64,000 nt of DNA. Origin: Mycobacterium sp. ITM-2016-00317 (lineage in GTDB: Bacteria; Actinomycetota; Actinomycetes; Mycobacteriales; Mycobacteriaceae). The notes beneath the pieces are model-generated. The model saw only the letters and a program-made list of their open reading frames with translations. It was not told the origin of the DNA and made no database searches. The first letter of the stretch is position 1. Each line of letters begins with the position of its first letter. This document shows positions 26,070 to 35,842 of this stretch, piece after piece. The position numbers and the translations under genes are program-made. Location of the stretch: the NCBI RefSeq assembly GCF_002968295.1, contig NZ_CP134399.1, positions 2,294,001 to 2,358,000 of the forward strand. Direction: 5' to 3'.

Positions 26070-26696
26070 GGGCGTGGCACCGCCGCGGCGCGCTCGTCGA
26101 GGAGGGCGAAGAACTCGTCGACGAAATCCTGTGCCTCCCGGCCGCCGTCGAATCCGTGCCACAGCATGCGCAGCCAGGCCGACGAACTCGTAACACGCGT
26201 CGATCGGGACCAGGTAACCGCGGGGCGCCGCGCGCTCGGCGGTGCGCACCAGCACGGCTTCGGTGTCGGCGGCCAGATGGTCCACCCGCGGGTCGGCGGC
26301 GCGAACATCGTTCCACGCCTGCAGATCCAGCTCGGACTCGGTGGCACCCGCCGGGCCGGGATAGAGCGCGACCGTGCGACCCAGCGCGGAGTTGTGGAAG
26401 AAGAACGCCAGACCGACCGGGATCTGCAGGCTCTCCCACAGCGCGCGGTCCATCGCGAAGTCCGGGAACGCGAGGTAGCGGTCCGGCACGGCGCGGTACC
26501 GCAACGTCGCGGCCGCATCGGTGAACAGCAGATAGCAGCCCCGGCAGACGCACATCAGCCGCCGGCCGTCGATGTCGACCACATGGCGGTGTTCGGCGCT
26601 GACCTGCTCCGCGCACATCTCGCACCGCTCACCGGCGGGCCGGGCGGTGGCCTGGTCGGCCCGAATCCGGGACAGCACGTCGAACGTCCCCGCCAT
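26066..26696 (-). pseudogene. DUF5947 family protein, disrupted by a one-base insertion
   Basis: Starts MAGTFDVLSRIRADQATARP at 26696. The Cys-rich N-terminus (GERCEMCAEQ and MCVCRGCYLLF) could bind a metal or an iron-sulfur cluster. The frame is good up to IDACYEFVG. An extra base (plus-strand A at 26176) then shifts it, and the proper ending (RLRMLWHGFDGGREAQDFVD to VPRP, TGA 26068-26066) is in another frame. The shifted frame runs on, fusing to DUF6084 through 36 unrelated residues. Restored length would be 209 aa. Insertion could be genuine or a base-calling error. Confidence 0.75.
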
Positions 26697-27583
26697 CAGG
26701 CCACCTCCGCGGGCGCGGACACCGCCAGCGAGAGCACACCGCTGCGTTCGAGCACCGGGATCGGCTGTAGGTGCCCGTCGCCGCCCACGCCGCAACCGGC
26801 GTGCACCACGTCGAACCCCGCTCCGCAGCCGGGACAGTGCAGCACGGCGCCGGTCAACGCGGCCCCGGCCAGCGACCCGGCGCAGGCCGGGCACCGGTCG
26901 CGGTAGGCGAACACGGACCCGCCCACGCGACAGACCAGCGCGGACATGTCCTCCACCCGGAAGCCGCCGATCTCACCTTCGACCAGCTCGGTCAGTTGCG
27001 GCACCGGTATCCACCGGGCCGGGCCGCCTGCGGCCCGGACCCGGCTCATCAGCGAGCTCGCCGGGATCATGGCCGATCCCGGGTCCGGTTCGGCCGCCAC
27101 CACCTCGATCGCCTCGATGTCCGGTGCCGCTGCGCGGACCGCGTCCTGCACCGCCAGTTCCAGCGTCGCCGAGGAGGACGGACAGGTCTTGCAACTGCCC
27201 AGCAGCTGCAACCGCACCACGCCGTCGGTGACCCCGAGCAGCGAGACGTCCCCGCCGTGGGAGCCCAGATAGGGCCGCACCCCCGCCAGCGCGTCGGCGA
27301 CCCGACGCTCGACACCGTGCGGGTGCAGTCCGTGCACCAGCAGCAGGCTGGCGATCAGGTCGTCGTCGGCAAACTCCTGGGCCAGTTCGGGTTTCGCGGT
27401 CACCGCCAGGTCGGTCATCCGCTCCAGCGCGGCGCCGTAGAGATCGGTCACCTCACGGACCAGATTCTCGGCCCGCGCCCGCGCTGCCGCCCCGCTCGCA
27501 CCGATCCCGTCGATCAGCGTCTCCATGCGCTCGCCGGCCGCGCGCCACCGGCCGTCGTCGTGTCGCGGCGTCGGTGGGGCCAT
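26696..27583 (-). CDS. hhyE: NifU/Rieske-like iron-sulfur protein of the hydrogenase (HhyE-like)
   Basis: 295 aa. The central NifU C-terminal domain (about 90-160) has GSCKTCPSSSATLE, the CxxC that binds Fe-S. A Rieske-like beta domain follows (about 185-285). Its usual CxH and CxxH ligands are replaced: the sequence reads RCPACAG and HCPGCGAGFD, giving four cysteines. In M. smegmatis the equivalent protein encoded after hhyL is proposed to carry electrons from the hydrogenase to menaquinone. ATG 27583 is 3 nt after hhyL; its stop overlaps the DUF5947 start by one base. Confidence 0.75.
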   Translation of the reverse strand: MAPPTPRHDDGRWRAAGERMETLIDGIGASGAAARARAENLVREVTDLYGAALERMTDLAVTAKPELAQEFADDDLIASLLLVHGLHPHGVERRVADALAGVRPYLGSHGGDVSLLGVTDGVVRLQLLGSCKTCPSSSATLELAVQDAVRAAAPDIEAIEVVAAEPDPGSAMIPASSLMSRVRAAGGPARWIPVPQLTELVEGEIGGFRVEDMSALVCRVGGSVFAYRDRCPACAGSLAGAALTGAVLHCPGCGAGFDVVHAGCGVGGDGHLQPIPVLERSGVLSLAVSAPAEVA

Positions 27584-27586
27584 GCG

Positions 27587-29383
27587 CTATTCCCCGGTCA
27601 CCGACTGGGTGGGGGAGTGCAGCAGGTCCAGTTGCCGGCCCTGACCGAGGTACATGTGCACCCCGCACGGCAGGCACGGGTCGAAACTGCGCACCGTGCG
27701 CATGATGTCGATGCCCTTGAAGTGGTCGCGGTCGTTCTCCTCGAAGATCGGCAGGCCCTGCACCGCGTCCTCGTAGGGGCCCGGCGTGCCGTAACTGTCG
27801 CGGGGACTGGCGTTCCACGGCGTCGGCGGATACGGGTGGTAGTTCGCGATCTTGCCGTCGCGGATCACCATGTGGTGCGACAGCACCCCGCGCACCGCCT
27901 CGGTGAAGCCGCAGCCGACACCGTCGTCGGGCACCTCGAACCGCTCCCACGTCTTGGTCCGTCCGGCACGGATCTCGACGAGCGCCTTCTCCGCGAAATG
28001 CAGTGCGCACGCCGCGGCGTAGGCCTGGAAGTAGGTGCGGGCGCGGTTGCGCTCCAACGTGTTGCTGCCGTACGCCGGGATCGCCCACTCGAACTCCACC
28101 GGCCCCTTCAGCGCGGTCTTGGGCAGGTTGATCTGCACGCTGTGGCCGGTCGACTTCACGTATCCGATGTCGACGAGCCCGGCCAGCGCCGTCGACCACA
28201 TCCGGGCCAGCGCGCCGCCGCCGGTGTCCAGTGCCAGGTTGTCCTTGCCGTCGAACCACCGCGGCGACATCACCCAGCTGTACCCGTCGTCGAAGTCCCG
28301 CTTCTGCGGTTTGGGATTGGTGTGCTGGTTCCAGGGATGGCGGCGGTCCACCGGGTTGCCCAGCGGGTCATTCTTGACGAACATCTCCTGGTCAGTCCAG
28401 TCGTCATAGAAACTGTGCCCCAACAGGATCCGAATACCCAGGTTGATGTCCACCAGCGAGGTGGTGACCAGCTTCCCGTCGACCACCACGCCTGGGGTGA
28501 CGAACATCTTGCGCCCCCACGACTCCATGTCGCGGTAGGAGAAGTTGCAGTGCTCGGGATCCTGGAAAGAGCCCCAGCAGCCGAGCAGGGTGCGGCGCAG
28601 GCCCACCTGTTCATATCCGGGCAGGGCCTCGTAGAAGAAATCGAACAGGTCGTCGTGCATCGGCACGACCTTCTTCATGAACTCGATGTAGCGCATCAGC
28701 CGGGTCATGTAGTCGGTCATCAACTGGACGGTCGCCACGGTGCCGACCCCACCCGGGTACAGCGTGGACGGGTGCACGTGGCGACCCTCCATGAGGCAGA
28801 ACATCTCCCGCGTGAGCCTGCTGACCTGCAGCGCCTCCCGGTAGAACTCGCCGGTGAACGGATTGAGCGCACGCATGATGTCGGCGATCGTGCGGTGGCC
28901 GTGCATGTCGGCGTGCGGGGCCACGGTGTTCTCGGCTCTGGCCAACACGCTGGGATTGGTCTCGGCGACCATCTTCTCGCAGTAGTCGACCGCGACCAGG
29001 TTCTCCTGGAAGATGTTGTGGTCGAACATGTATTCCGCGGCCTCGCCCAGATTGATCAACCATTCGCCCAGGTGTGGCGGCTGCACGCCGTAGGCCATGT
29101 TCTGCGCGTAACACGAACAGGTCGCATGGTTGTCGCCGCAGATGCCGCAGATCCGGCTGGTGATGAAATGCGCGTCGCGGGGGTCCTTGCCCTTCATGAA
29201 GATCGAATAGCCGCGGAAGATCGACGAGGTGCTGTGGCACTCCACCACTTCCCGGTTCTCGAAGTCGATCTTGGTGTAGATGCCGAGACTGCCGACGATC
29301 CGGGTGATCGGGTCCCACGCCATCTCCACGAGCTGGCCGGGGTCGCGCTCCGCGGGGGACGGCTTGGGCGTGGTCGTGGTCAT
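27587..29383 (-). CDS. hhyL: [NiFe]-hydrogenase large subunit, group 1h
   Basis: 598-aa catalytic subunit holding the Ni-Fe centre. L1 motif is RICGICGDNHATCS near residues 77-90. L2 is FDPCLPCGVH near the C-terminus, followed by a 22-residue tail (MYLGQGRQLDLLHSP...) that the maturation protease should remove. Features agree with actinobacterial group 1h enzymes, which scavenge atmospheric H2 under carbon limitation. Located 67 bp after hhyS in the same operon. All four Ni-binding cysteines are intact. Confidence 0.96.
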   Translation of the reverse strand: MTTTTPKPSPAERDPGQLVEMAWDPITRIVGSLGIYTKIDFENREVVECHSTSSIFRGYSIFMKGKDPRDAHFITSRICGICGDNHATCSCYAQNMAYGVQPPHLGEWLINLGEAAEYMFDHNIFQENLVAVDYCEKMVAETNPSVLARAENTVAPHADMHGHRTIADIMRALNPFTGEFYREALQVSRLTREMFCLMEGRHVHPSTLYPGGVGTVATVQLMTDYMTRLMRYIEFMKKVVPMHDDLFDFFYEALPGYEQVGLRRTLLGCWGSFQDPEHCNFSYRDMESWGRKMFVTPGVVVDGKLVTTSLVDINLGIRILLGHSFYDDWTDQEMFVKNDPLGNPVDRRHPWNQHTNPKPQKRDFDDGYSWVMSPRWFDGKDNLALDTGGGALARMWSTALAGLVDIGYVKSTGHSVQINLPKTALKGPVEFEWAIPAYGSNTLERNRARTYFQAYAAACALHFAEKALVEIRAGRTKTWERFEVPDDGVGCGFTEAVRGVLSHHMVIRDGKIANYHPYPPTPWNASPRDSYGTPGPYEDAVQGLPIFEENDRDHFKGIDIMRTVRSFDPCLPCGVHMYLGQGRQLDLLHSPTQSVTGE

Positions 29384-29450
29384 CGGCCTACTTCTCTCTG
29401 TGAAATGCTCAGCAGTGCAACAGGTGTCACGACGCGCGAGGACGCCGAGG

Positions 29451-30506
<1,056 letters not shown>

Positions 30507-30587
30507 ATGTCACAGCTTTCCGGGGCCGGGCTGTGGCCCCTGCGGCGCCGGAGTCGACGCTCGGCCCACTTGCACGCCGCTGACTTT

Positions 30588-30616
30588 GGTCTACTCGCGC
30601 GGATATCGGTTGTCAA
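30588..30616 (-). promoter_or_regulatory. Predicted hhySL promoter overlapping the hypB stop
   Basis: On the minus strand TTGACA (30616-30611), 17 nt, then TAGACC (30593-30588) matches a SigA-type -35/-10 pair, placed 82 nt before the hhyS ATG. The -35 overlaps the end of hypB, suggesting the structural genes can be transcribed apart from hypAB. Confidence 0.5.
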
Positions 30617-31398
30617 CGGGTTGAGGGCCGGGTTGAGGTACGGTCCGGGCCGGTCTGGATCTCGATCCAGCGGTACCACTGCGCGAGGCCTTCGCCGCTG
30701 CTGGCCGACACCGTCAGGATCTCCACGCCGGGGTTGACCGACCTGGCGTGCCGGACGCACTGCGCGACGTCGAAATCGACGTAGGGCAACAGGTCGGACT
30801 TGTTGACCAGAACCAGGTCCGCTGCAGCGAACATGTGCGGGTATTTCAGCGGCTTGTCGGCGCCCTCGGTCACCGAGACGATCACCACCTTGGCCTGCTC
30901 GCCGAGGTCGAACATGGCCGGGCAGACCAGGTTTCCGACATTCTCGATGAACAGCAGCGAGTGCTCGGGCGGATCGAGGGCGGTCAGCGCGTCGCCGACC
31001 ATCTGCGCGTCGAGGTGGCAGCCGGCCCCGGTGTTCACCTGCACCGCGGGCACCCCGGTGGCGCGGATCCGCTCGGCGTCGAGCAGGGTCTCCTGATCGC
31101 CTTCGATGACGGTCACCGCGGTCCGCGCGCCCAGTTCGCGGATGGTCCGCTCCAGCAACGTGGTCTTCCCGGCCCCGGGCGAGCTCATCAGATTCAGCGC
31201 GAGGATCCGGCGCTGCGCGAGCCGGTGCCGGTTGTGCTCGGCGAGGGCGTCGTTCTTGGCCAGCACCCGCTGCTCGAGGTCGACGGTGTGCGGGTGCAGG
31301 TGCGGGTGCGCGTGGGGGTGGGGGTGCTGGTGGTCGGCCGGGGTGCCGGGGACGGTGACGGTCGCCGCGTCGTCTCCGCACCCGCAGGTTGCGCACAT
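30613..31398 (-). CDS. hypB: Nickel-handling GTPase HypB
   Basis: 261-aa GTPase that drives nickel insertion with HypA. The N-terminus [10 protein letters not shown] carries the high-affinity Ni motif. It is followed by a histidine-rich stretch ([13 protein letters not shown], about 25-37), typical of Ni-storing HypB. The P-loop is [15 protein letters not shown] near 72, and [18 protein letters not shown] (switch region) and [10 protein letters not shown] follow. ATG 31398 is 2 nt after hypA. The upstream open frame to 31632 is not used. Confidence 0.95.
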   Translation of the reverse strand: MCATCGCGDDAATVTVPGTPADHQHPHPHAHPHLHPHTVDLEQRVLAKNDALAEHNRHRLAQRRILALNLMSSPGAGKTTLLERTIRELGARTAVTVIEGDQETLLDAERIRATGVPAVQVNTGAGCHLDAQMVGDALTALDPPEHSLLFIENVGNLVCPAMFDLGEQAKVVIVSVTEGADKPLKYPHMFAAADLVLVNKSDLLPYVDFDVAQCVRHARSVNPGVEILTVSASSGEGLAQWYRWIEIQTGPDRTSTRPSTR

Positions 31399-31400
31399 GG

Positions 31401-31730
31401 TCAGCTCACTTCCATGGACCGGATCAGGATGTCCTGGCCGGCGGTCACCTCGACGTCGGCGCTGCCACACGGGCAGAGCAGGATGAAATCGGCCAGCACG
31501 AAGTCCTCGCCGCAGCCGCGGCAGTGCCCGCTGGCCGGGCGCACGTCGATGTCGAGGCGGGCGCCCTCGGCCGCGGTGCCCTCGGTGACCAGCTCGAAGC
31601 AGAATTGCATCGAGTCCGGCACCACCGCGCACAGCGCGCCGACCTCCAGCCGGATCCCGTGTATCCGTCGGCCGGCGGCGTGGTCACACACGGCATCGAC
31701 GACACTCTGGGTGATCGCCATCTCGTGCAT
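31401..31730 (-). CDS. hypA: Nickel metallochaperone HypA
   Basis: 109 aa starting [12 protein letters not shown]. Met1-His2-Glu3 is the conserved nickel site, which fixes the start at ATG 31730. The zinc ribbon is HCRGCGEDF followed by [10 protein letters not shown], giving two CxxC-type pairs (C-C and C-C). Delivers Ni to the hydrogenase large subunit with HypB. First gene of the minus-strand hydrogenase locus and divergent from recA, sharing the 236-bp region 31731-31966. Confidence 0.94.
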   Translation of the reverse strand: MHEMAITQSVVDAVCDHAAGRRIHGIRLEVGALCAVVPDSMQFCFELVTEGTAAEGARLDIDVRPASGHCRGCGEDFVLADFILLCPCGSADVEVTAGQDILIRSMEVS

Positions 31731-31845
31731 ACCGGTCCGTTTCCGTGGCGGATCGCTCCACGATAGGACCGCGCGCGGCACGCGTCCAGGCTCGTCAGCC
31801 GGCGGGACCTGCCGAAACGGCGACCCGTCGGCGTGTCCACTTGTA

Positions 31846-31861
31846 TCGAACACCTGTTCGT
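31846..31861 (+). promoter_or_regulatory. LexA box of recA
   Basis: TCGAACACCTGTTCGT matches the mycobacterial SOS box TCGAAC-N4-GTTCGA at all but the last base. It overlaps a TTGTAT/TACTGT promoter-like pair (31841-31868), so LexA would block that start. Confidence 0.85.
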
Positions 31862-31890
31862 CTACTGTGGGGGGAGTTCGACCCAGCGAC

Positions 31891-31913
31891 TTGTCGGTGG
31901 CCTCACATAGCGT
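31891..31913 (+). promoter_or_regulatory. RecA-NDp (PafBC-dependent) promoter of recA
   Basis: TTGTCGGTG, 8 nt, TAGCGT matches the LexA-independent DNA-damage promoter consensus tTGTCRGTG-N8-TAnnnT described for mycobacterial recA, which PafBC activates. It lies 53 nt before the ATG, giving recA two damage-responsive promoters. Confidence 0.8.
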
Positions 31914-31966
31914 CACTGCCAACCGACCGAGAACCGGTCGACAACGACTATCGGAGAGGTATCACC

Positions 31967-33019
31967 ATGGCGCCACAAGCCCCCGACCGCGAGAAGGCCC
32001 TTGAGCTGGCACTCGCACAGATCGACAAGAACTTCGGCAAGGGTTCGGTGATGCGGCTCGGCGAGGACGTCCGTCCGCCGATCGCGGTCATCCCCACCGG
32101 TTCGATCGCGCTCGACGTCGCGCTCGGCATCGGCGGGTTGCCGCGCGGCCGCGTGGTCGAGATCTACGGTCCGGAGTCCTCCGGTAAGACCACCGTCGCG
32201 CTGCATGCGGTGGCCAATGCCCAGGCCGCCGGCGGTATCGCGGCGTTCATCGACGCCGAGCACGCGCTGGACCCCGATTACGCCAAGAAGCTCGGGGTGG
32301 ACACCGACGCGCTGCTGGTGTCCCAGCCCGACACCGGTGAGCAGGCGCTGGAGATCGCCGACATGCTGGTGCGCTCCGGTGCACTGGACATCCTGGTCAT
32401 CGACTCGGTGGCCGCGCTGGTGCCGCGCGCCGAGATCGAGGGCGAGATGGGCGACAGCCACGTGGGTCTGCAGGCCCGCCTGATGAGCCAGGCGCTGCGC
32501 AAGATGACCGGTGCGCTGAACAACTCGGGCACCACCGCGATCTTCATCAACCAGCTGCGCGAGAAGATCGGTGTGATGTTCGGATCTCCCGAAACCACCA
32601 CCGGCGGTAAAGCATTGAAGTTCTACTCCTCGGTGCGCCTGGATGTCCGGCGCATCGAGACCCTCAAGGACGGTACCGACGCCGTCGGTAACCGCACCCG
32701 CGTGAAGGTGGTCAAGAACAAGGTGTCGCCGCCGTTCAAGCAGGCCGAGTTCGACATCCTGTACGGCCACGGCATCAGCCGGGAAGGCTCACTCATCGAC
32801 ATGGGTGTCGAGCACGGCTTCATCCGCAAGTCCGGATCCTGGTTCACCTACGACGGCGAGCAGCTGGGCCAGGGCAAGGAGAACGCGCGAAAATTCTTGA
32901 TGGAGAACCCCGATGCGGCCAACGAGATCGAGAAGAAGATCAAGGAGAAGCTCGGTATCGGGGCTCAGCTGACCGATGGCGCAGCCGATGACGCTCTTCC
33001 CGCTCCCGTCGACTTCTAG
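31967..33019 (+). CDS. recA: Recombinase RecA (no intein)
   Basis: 350-aa strand-exchange ATPase and LexA co-protease. Walker [10 protein letters not shown] near 68-76, Walker [11 protein letters not shown] near 140-149, loop L2 region and [20 protein letters not shown] are intact and contiguous. There is no intein, whereas M. tuberculosis RecA has one. GGAGAGG precedes ATG 31967. RecX overlaps its 3' end. Transcription should respond both to LexA and PafBC (two upstream elements). Confidence 0.98.
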   Translation: MAPQAPDREKALELALAQIDKNFGKGSVMRLGEDVRPPIAVIPTGSIALDVALGIGGLPRGRVVEIYGPESSGKTTVALHAVANAQAAGGIAAFIDAEHALDPDYAKKLGVDTDALLVSQPDTGEQALEIADMLVRSGALDILVIDSVAALVPRAEIEGEMGDSHVGLQARLMSQALRKMTGALNNSGTTAIFINQLREKIGVMFGSPETTTGGKALKFYSSVRLDVRRIETLKDGTDAVGNRTRVKVVKNKVSPPFKQAEFDILYGHGISREGSLIDMGVEHGFIRKSGSWFTYDGEQLGQGKENARKFLMENPDAANEIEKKIKEKLGIGAQLTDGAADDALPAPVDF

Positions 33020-33545
33020 TCCGGCGGCGGGTGCCGACGAGCCCACCAAGCGAGGCGAGCAGGCGCGGGCAGTGTGTCTGCGCCTGCTCACCGCAAGGGC
33101 GCGCACCCGTGCTGAACTGGAGGCCGCGCTGGCCAAGCGCGGATACCCCGACGACATCGCCGCGTCTGTCCTGGACCGGTTGACTGAGGTAGGGCTGATC
33201 GACGACGAGGACTTCGCCGAGGAGTGGGTGCGGTCCCGGCGCGCGAATGCCGGAAAAGGCAAGCGCGCGTTGGCTGCCGAGTTGCGCAAGAAGGGTGTCG
33301 ACGACGAGGTGATCGACGGCGCATTGGCCGGGATCGACGCCGGCGCCGAACGCACCCGCGCCGAACAGCTGGTCCGCGACAAGTTGCGGCGCGAGAAGCT
33401 CGGCGACCCCGACGACAGAGACGCCGAGAACAAGGTGGCGCGGCGGCTGGTCGGCATGCTGGCCCGGCGCGGCTATCAGCAGTCGATGGCACTCGATGTG
33501 GTCACCGCCGAATTGGCGAACGAGCGGGAGCGCCGCAAGGTGTGA
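32976..33545 (+). CDS. recX: RecA regulator RecX
   Basis: Inhibitor that caps RecA filaments. 189 aa with three tandem three-helix RecX repeats. Typical pieces are [36 protein letters not shown] and [16 protein letters not shown]. The ATG at 32976 overlaps recA by 44 nt; a second in-frame ATG at 32988 is possible. Translational coupling keeps RecX low relative to RecA. A strong hairpin terminator follows 55 bp after the stop. Confidence 0.93.
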   Translation: MAQPMTLFPLPSTSSPAAGADEPTKRGEQARAVCLRLLTARARTRAELEAALAKRGYPDDIAASVLDRLTEVGLIDDEDFAEEWVRSRRANAGKGKRALAAELRKKGVDDEVIDGALAGIDAGAERTRAEQLVRDKLRREKLGDPDDRDAENKVARRLVGMLARRGYQQSMALDVVTAELANERERRKV

Positions 33546-33600
33546 GCGACAGGTGAGCGGGGGAGGTGATCGTCGCTTCCCCCTCTCACATTATTGGGCA

Positions 33601-33627
33601 CCCCCGGTCTTGCGGCAAGACCGGGGG
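33601..33627 (+). terminator. Hairpin terminator after recA-recX
   Basis: A perfect 12-bp stem, CCCCCGGTCTTG against CAAGACCGGGGG, with a 3-nt loop, lies 55 bp past recX. No U tract follows, as is usual for mycobacterial terminators. Confidence 0.75.
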
Positions 33628-33648
33628 GTGGCCCCAGAATCGGCTGCC

Positions 33649-35195
33649 GTGACCAGAACACAGCTCAGTGACAGCCGAATTCGACCCGGGGACAGTGACC
33701 ACCAGCCCGGGGACAGTGACCACCAGGTGGTGATCGGCGGGGGCGGCCCCACCGGCATGATGCTGGCCGCCGAACTGGCGCTGGCGGGGGTGGACGTCGC
33801 GGTCGTCGAACGTCGTGACAGCGGGAACCTCACCGGTGCGCGGGCCGGCGGCCTGCTGTCGCGAACCCTCAAGATCCTCGACCAGCGCGGCATCGTCGAC
33901 CGCTTCCTGGCCGCCGGGCAGACCCTGCAGGTGCACGGTTTCGCCCAGGTCCGCCTGGACATCAGCGACTTCCCGACCCGCCATCCGTACGGTCTGGCGT
34001 TGTGGCAGAAGCACATCGAGCGTCTGCTGACCGAACGGGCCGACGAACTCGGGGTCGTGGTGCACCGCGGGCGGGAGGTGGCGGGCTTCACGCAGACCGG
34101 CAGCGGGGTCGACGTCAGGTTGTCCGACGGGCAGACCCTGCGGGCGAGTTACCTTGTCGGCTGCGACGGCGGACGCAGCCTCATCCGCAAAGCGGCAGGC
34201 ATCGACTTTCCGGGCTGGGAACCCACCACCAGCTATCTGCTCGCCGAAGCCGAGATCGCCCCGGAGCCCGGACGGGAACCCGAGTGGGGCATCCGGCGCG
34301 ACGCCTGCGGGGTGCATGCGCTCAGTCCGTCCGACGACGGGCAGACGCGGATCATGGTCACCGAGCAGCACCTGCGGCGTTCGCGCGAGCCGGGCCTGTT
34401 CGAGCTGCGCGACGCGCTGACCGCGGTGTACGGCACCGACTACGGCGTGCACAGTCCGACATCGCTTTTCCGGTTCACCGACGTGGCACGGCAGGCGTCG
34501 CGCTACCGCAGCGGGCGCATCCTGCTGGCCGGGGACGCGGCGCACGTGCATCACCCCGTCGGCGGGCAGGGGCTCAACACCGGACTGCAGGATGCGGTCA
34601 ACCTCGGCTGGAAGCTGGCGCAGGTCGTGCGCGGGACGTCGGCTGACGACCTGCTCGACACTTATCACGACGAGCGGCACCCGGTCGGTGCGCGCGTGCT
34701 GCGCAACGCCGTGGCCCAGATGGCGCTGCTGCGCCAGGACGACCGCAGCACCGTGCTGCACGGCGCCGTTGCCGACCTGCTCGCCCTCGACGAGCCGCGC
34801 AGGCATGTCGCCGCGATGATGTCCGGGCTCGACATCCGGTACGACCTCGGTGACGGGCACACCCGCTGCTCGGCCGGCGGATGCCCGACCTGGAGCTGAG
34901 CACCCCGGGCGGCACGGTGCGCGTCTACGAACTCCTGCACGACGCGCGGGTGCTGCTGCTCGACCTCGGGATCCCCGGCGGCGTCGACCTGACCGGAAGG
35001 CACGACCGGGTGCAGCGCGTGCCCGCGCGGTGCGCCCCCACCTGGGAACTGCCGGTGGTCGGGGAGGTTCCCGCACCGTCGGCGGTGCTGATCCGGCCCG
35101 ACGGGCACGTCGCCTGGGCCGCTACCGAGGACGGTGCCGGGCTCGCCGAGGCCCTCCTCAGGTGGTGCGGCGCACCCGCCACGGCGACGACGTGA
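33649..35195 (+). pseudogene. FAD-dependent aromatic/rifampicin-type monooxygenase, frameshifted
   Basis: A FAD_binding_3 monooxygenase related to Rox/MhpA-type hydroxylases. FAD motifs: GGGGPTGMMLAAELALAG, GCDGGRSLIRKAAG and LLAGDAAHVHHPVGGQGLNT. The catalytic part is open to GDGH, then CACACC (34858-34863) replaces an expected CACC. This two-base insertion sends the frame to a stop at 34899. The thioredoxin-like C-terminus continues in another frame (GRRMPDLELSTPGG... to 35195). Removing two bases restores about 514 aa. Start uncertain (GTG 33649 or later) because a 21-bp duplication sits at the N-terminus. Confidence 0.75.
33685..33726 (+). repeat. 21-bp tandem duplication at the monooxygenase N-terminus
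   Basis: Two exact copies (33685-33705, 33706-33726), in frame, encode PGDSDHQ twice just before the FAD-binding strand VVIGGGGP. It is outside the conserved fold and looks like a recent slippage product. Confidence 0.85.
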
Positions 35196-35427
35196 AGTCG
35201 GCGACCAGCACCCGGGTGATCATGCGGCGCAACACGATCAGCGTCGCGGCCACGGCGATCGCCGTCCACGACGAGTCCACGCTCAACCGCAACAGACCGG
35301 CCGCGGTGAGGAATTCCAGCGTCACCCGCAGTGCGATCAGCGGCTTGCCGAACACGATCAGCGCCGCCGACCCGAGCACGATTCCGGCGATCGCGACGCA
35401 CCACGACGCGGCCAGAACGACGCTCAC
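35158..35427 (-). CDS. Small integral membrane protein, unknown function
   Basis: 89 aa from GTG 35427, which forms GTGA with the DUF1622 stop. About two or three hydrophobic segments are visible: VVLAASWCVAIAGIVLGSAA, ALIVFGKPLIALRVTLEFL and WTAIAVAATLIVL. The tail RVLVADFTSSPWRVRRTT is basic. Not recognised. Probably acts with the neighbouring DUF1622 membrane protein. Converges with the frameshifted monooxygenase, overlapping its 3' end by 38 bp. Confidence 0.7.
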   Translation of the reverse strand: MSVVLAASWCVAIAGIVLGSAALIVFGKPLIALRVTLEFLTAAGLLRLSVDSSWTAIAVAATLIVLRRMITRVLVADFTSSPWRVRRTT

Positions 35428-35834
35428 GGCGCTGGGGGAGCGGGGGCCGGGCCCGGGCGGGCCAGCAGCTCGAGCTCGCGCTTCTCCTGAGCGATCTCGC
35501 GATTGAGGAAATAGTTGAGCGCGGTGCGGATGGCGGCGATGGCGGCCAGCTTGCCGATCTCCTCGAACGACGGGGAGATCGCGGTGCGCAGCACGTCCGC
35601 GGCGAGCTGGAACTCCAGCCCCAGCACCAGGAAACGGGCCATCGTCAGCCGCACCGCGGAGAACTGGTCGAGGTCGCGCCGGGCCAGCGCGGCGACGAAC
35701 TTCACGATCGCGACCACCGCGCCGATCATGATCACCACCGCGCCGCACGCCTCGATCAGGCGGACCATCAGGTCGACCATGCCGCGCAGCGTCGCCTCGG
35801 GCAGTACGTCGAAGGCCAGCAGCGCGGAACTCAC
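35424..35834 (-). CDS. DUF1622 family membrane protein
   Basis: 136 aa, GTG 35834. Membrane helices near 20-50 (LIEACGAVVIMIGAVVAIV) and 75-95 (MARFLVLGLEFQLAADVL) belong to the DUF1622 family, whose members contain LGLEFQLAADVLRT. The C-terminal region REIAQEKRELELLARPGPAP is hydrophilic. Function unknown. It starts 8 nt after gluD, so it likely shares the glutamate transporter transcript. Confidence 0.82.
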   Translation of the reverse strand: MSSALLAFDVLPEATLRGMVDLMVRLIEACGAVVIMIGAVVAIVKFVAALARRDLDQFSAVRLTMARFLVLGLEFQLAADVLRTAISPSFEEIGKLAAIAAIRTALNYFLNREIAQEKRELELLARPGPAPAPPAP

Positions 35835-35842
35835 GGCGCCGG

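Noticed and set aside
31967..33019. Search for a RecA intein
   Set aside because: The RecA sequence is continuous at 350 aa with all motifs; no intein insert.
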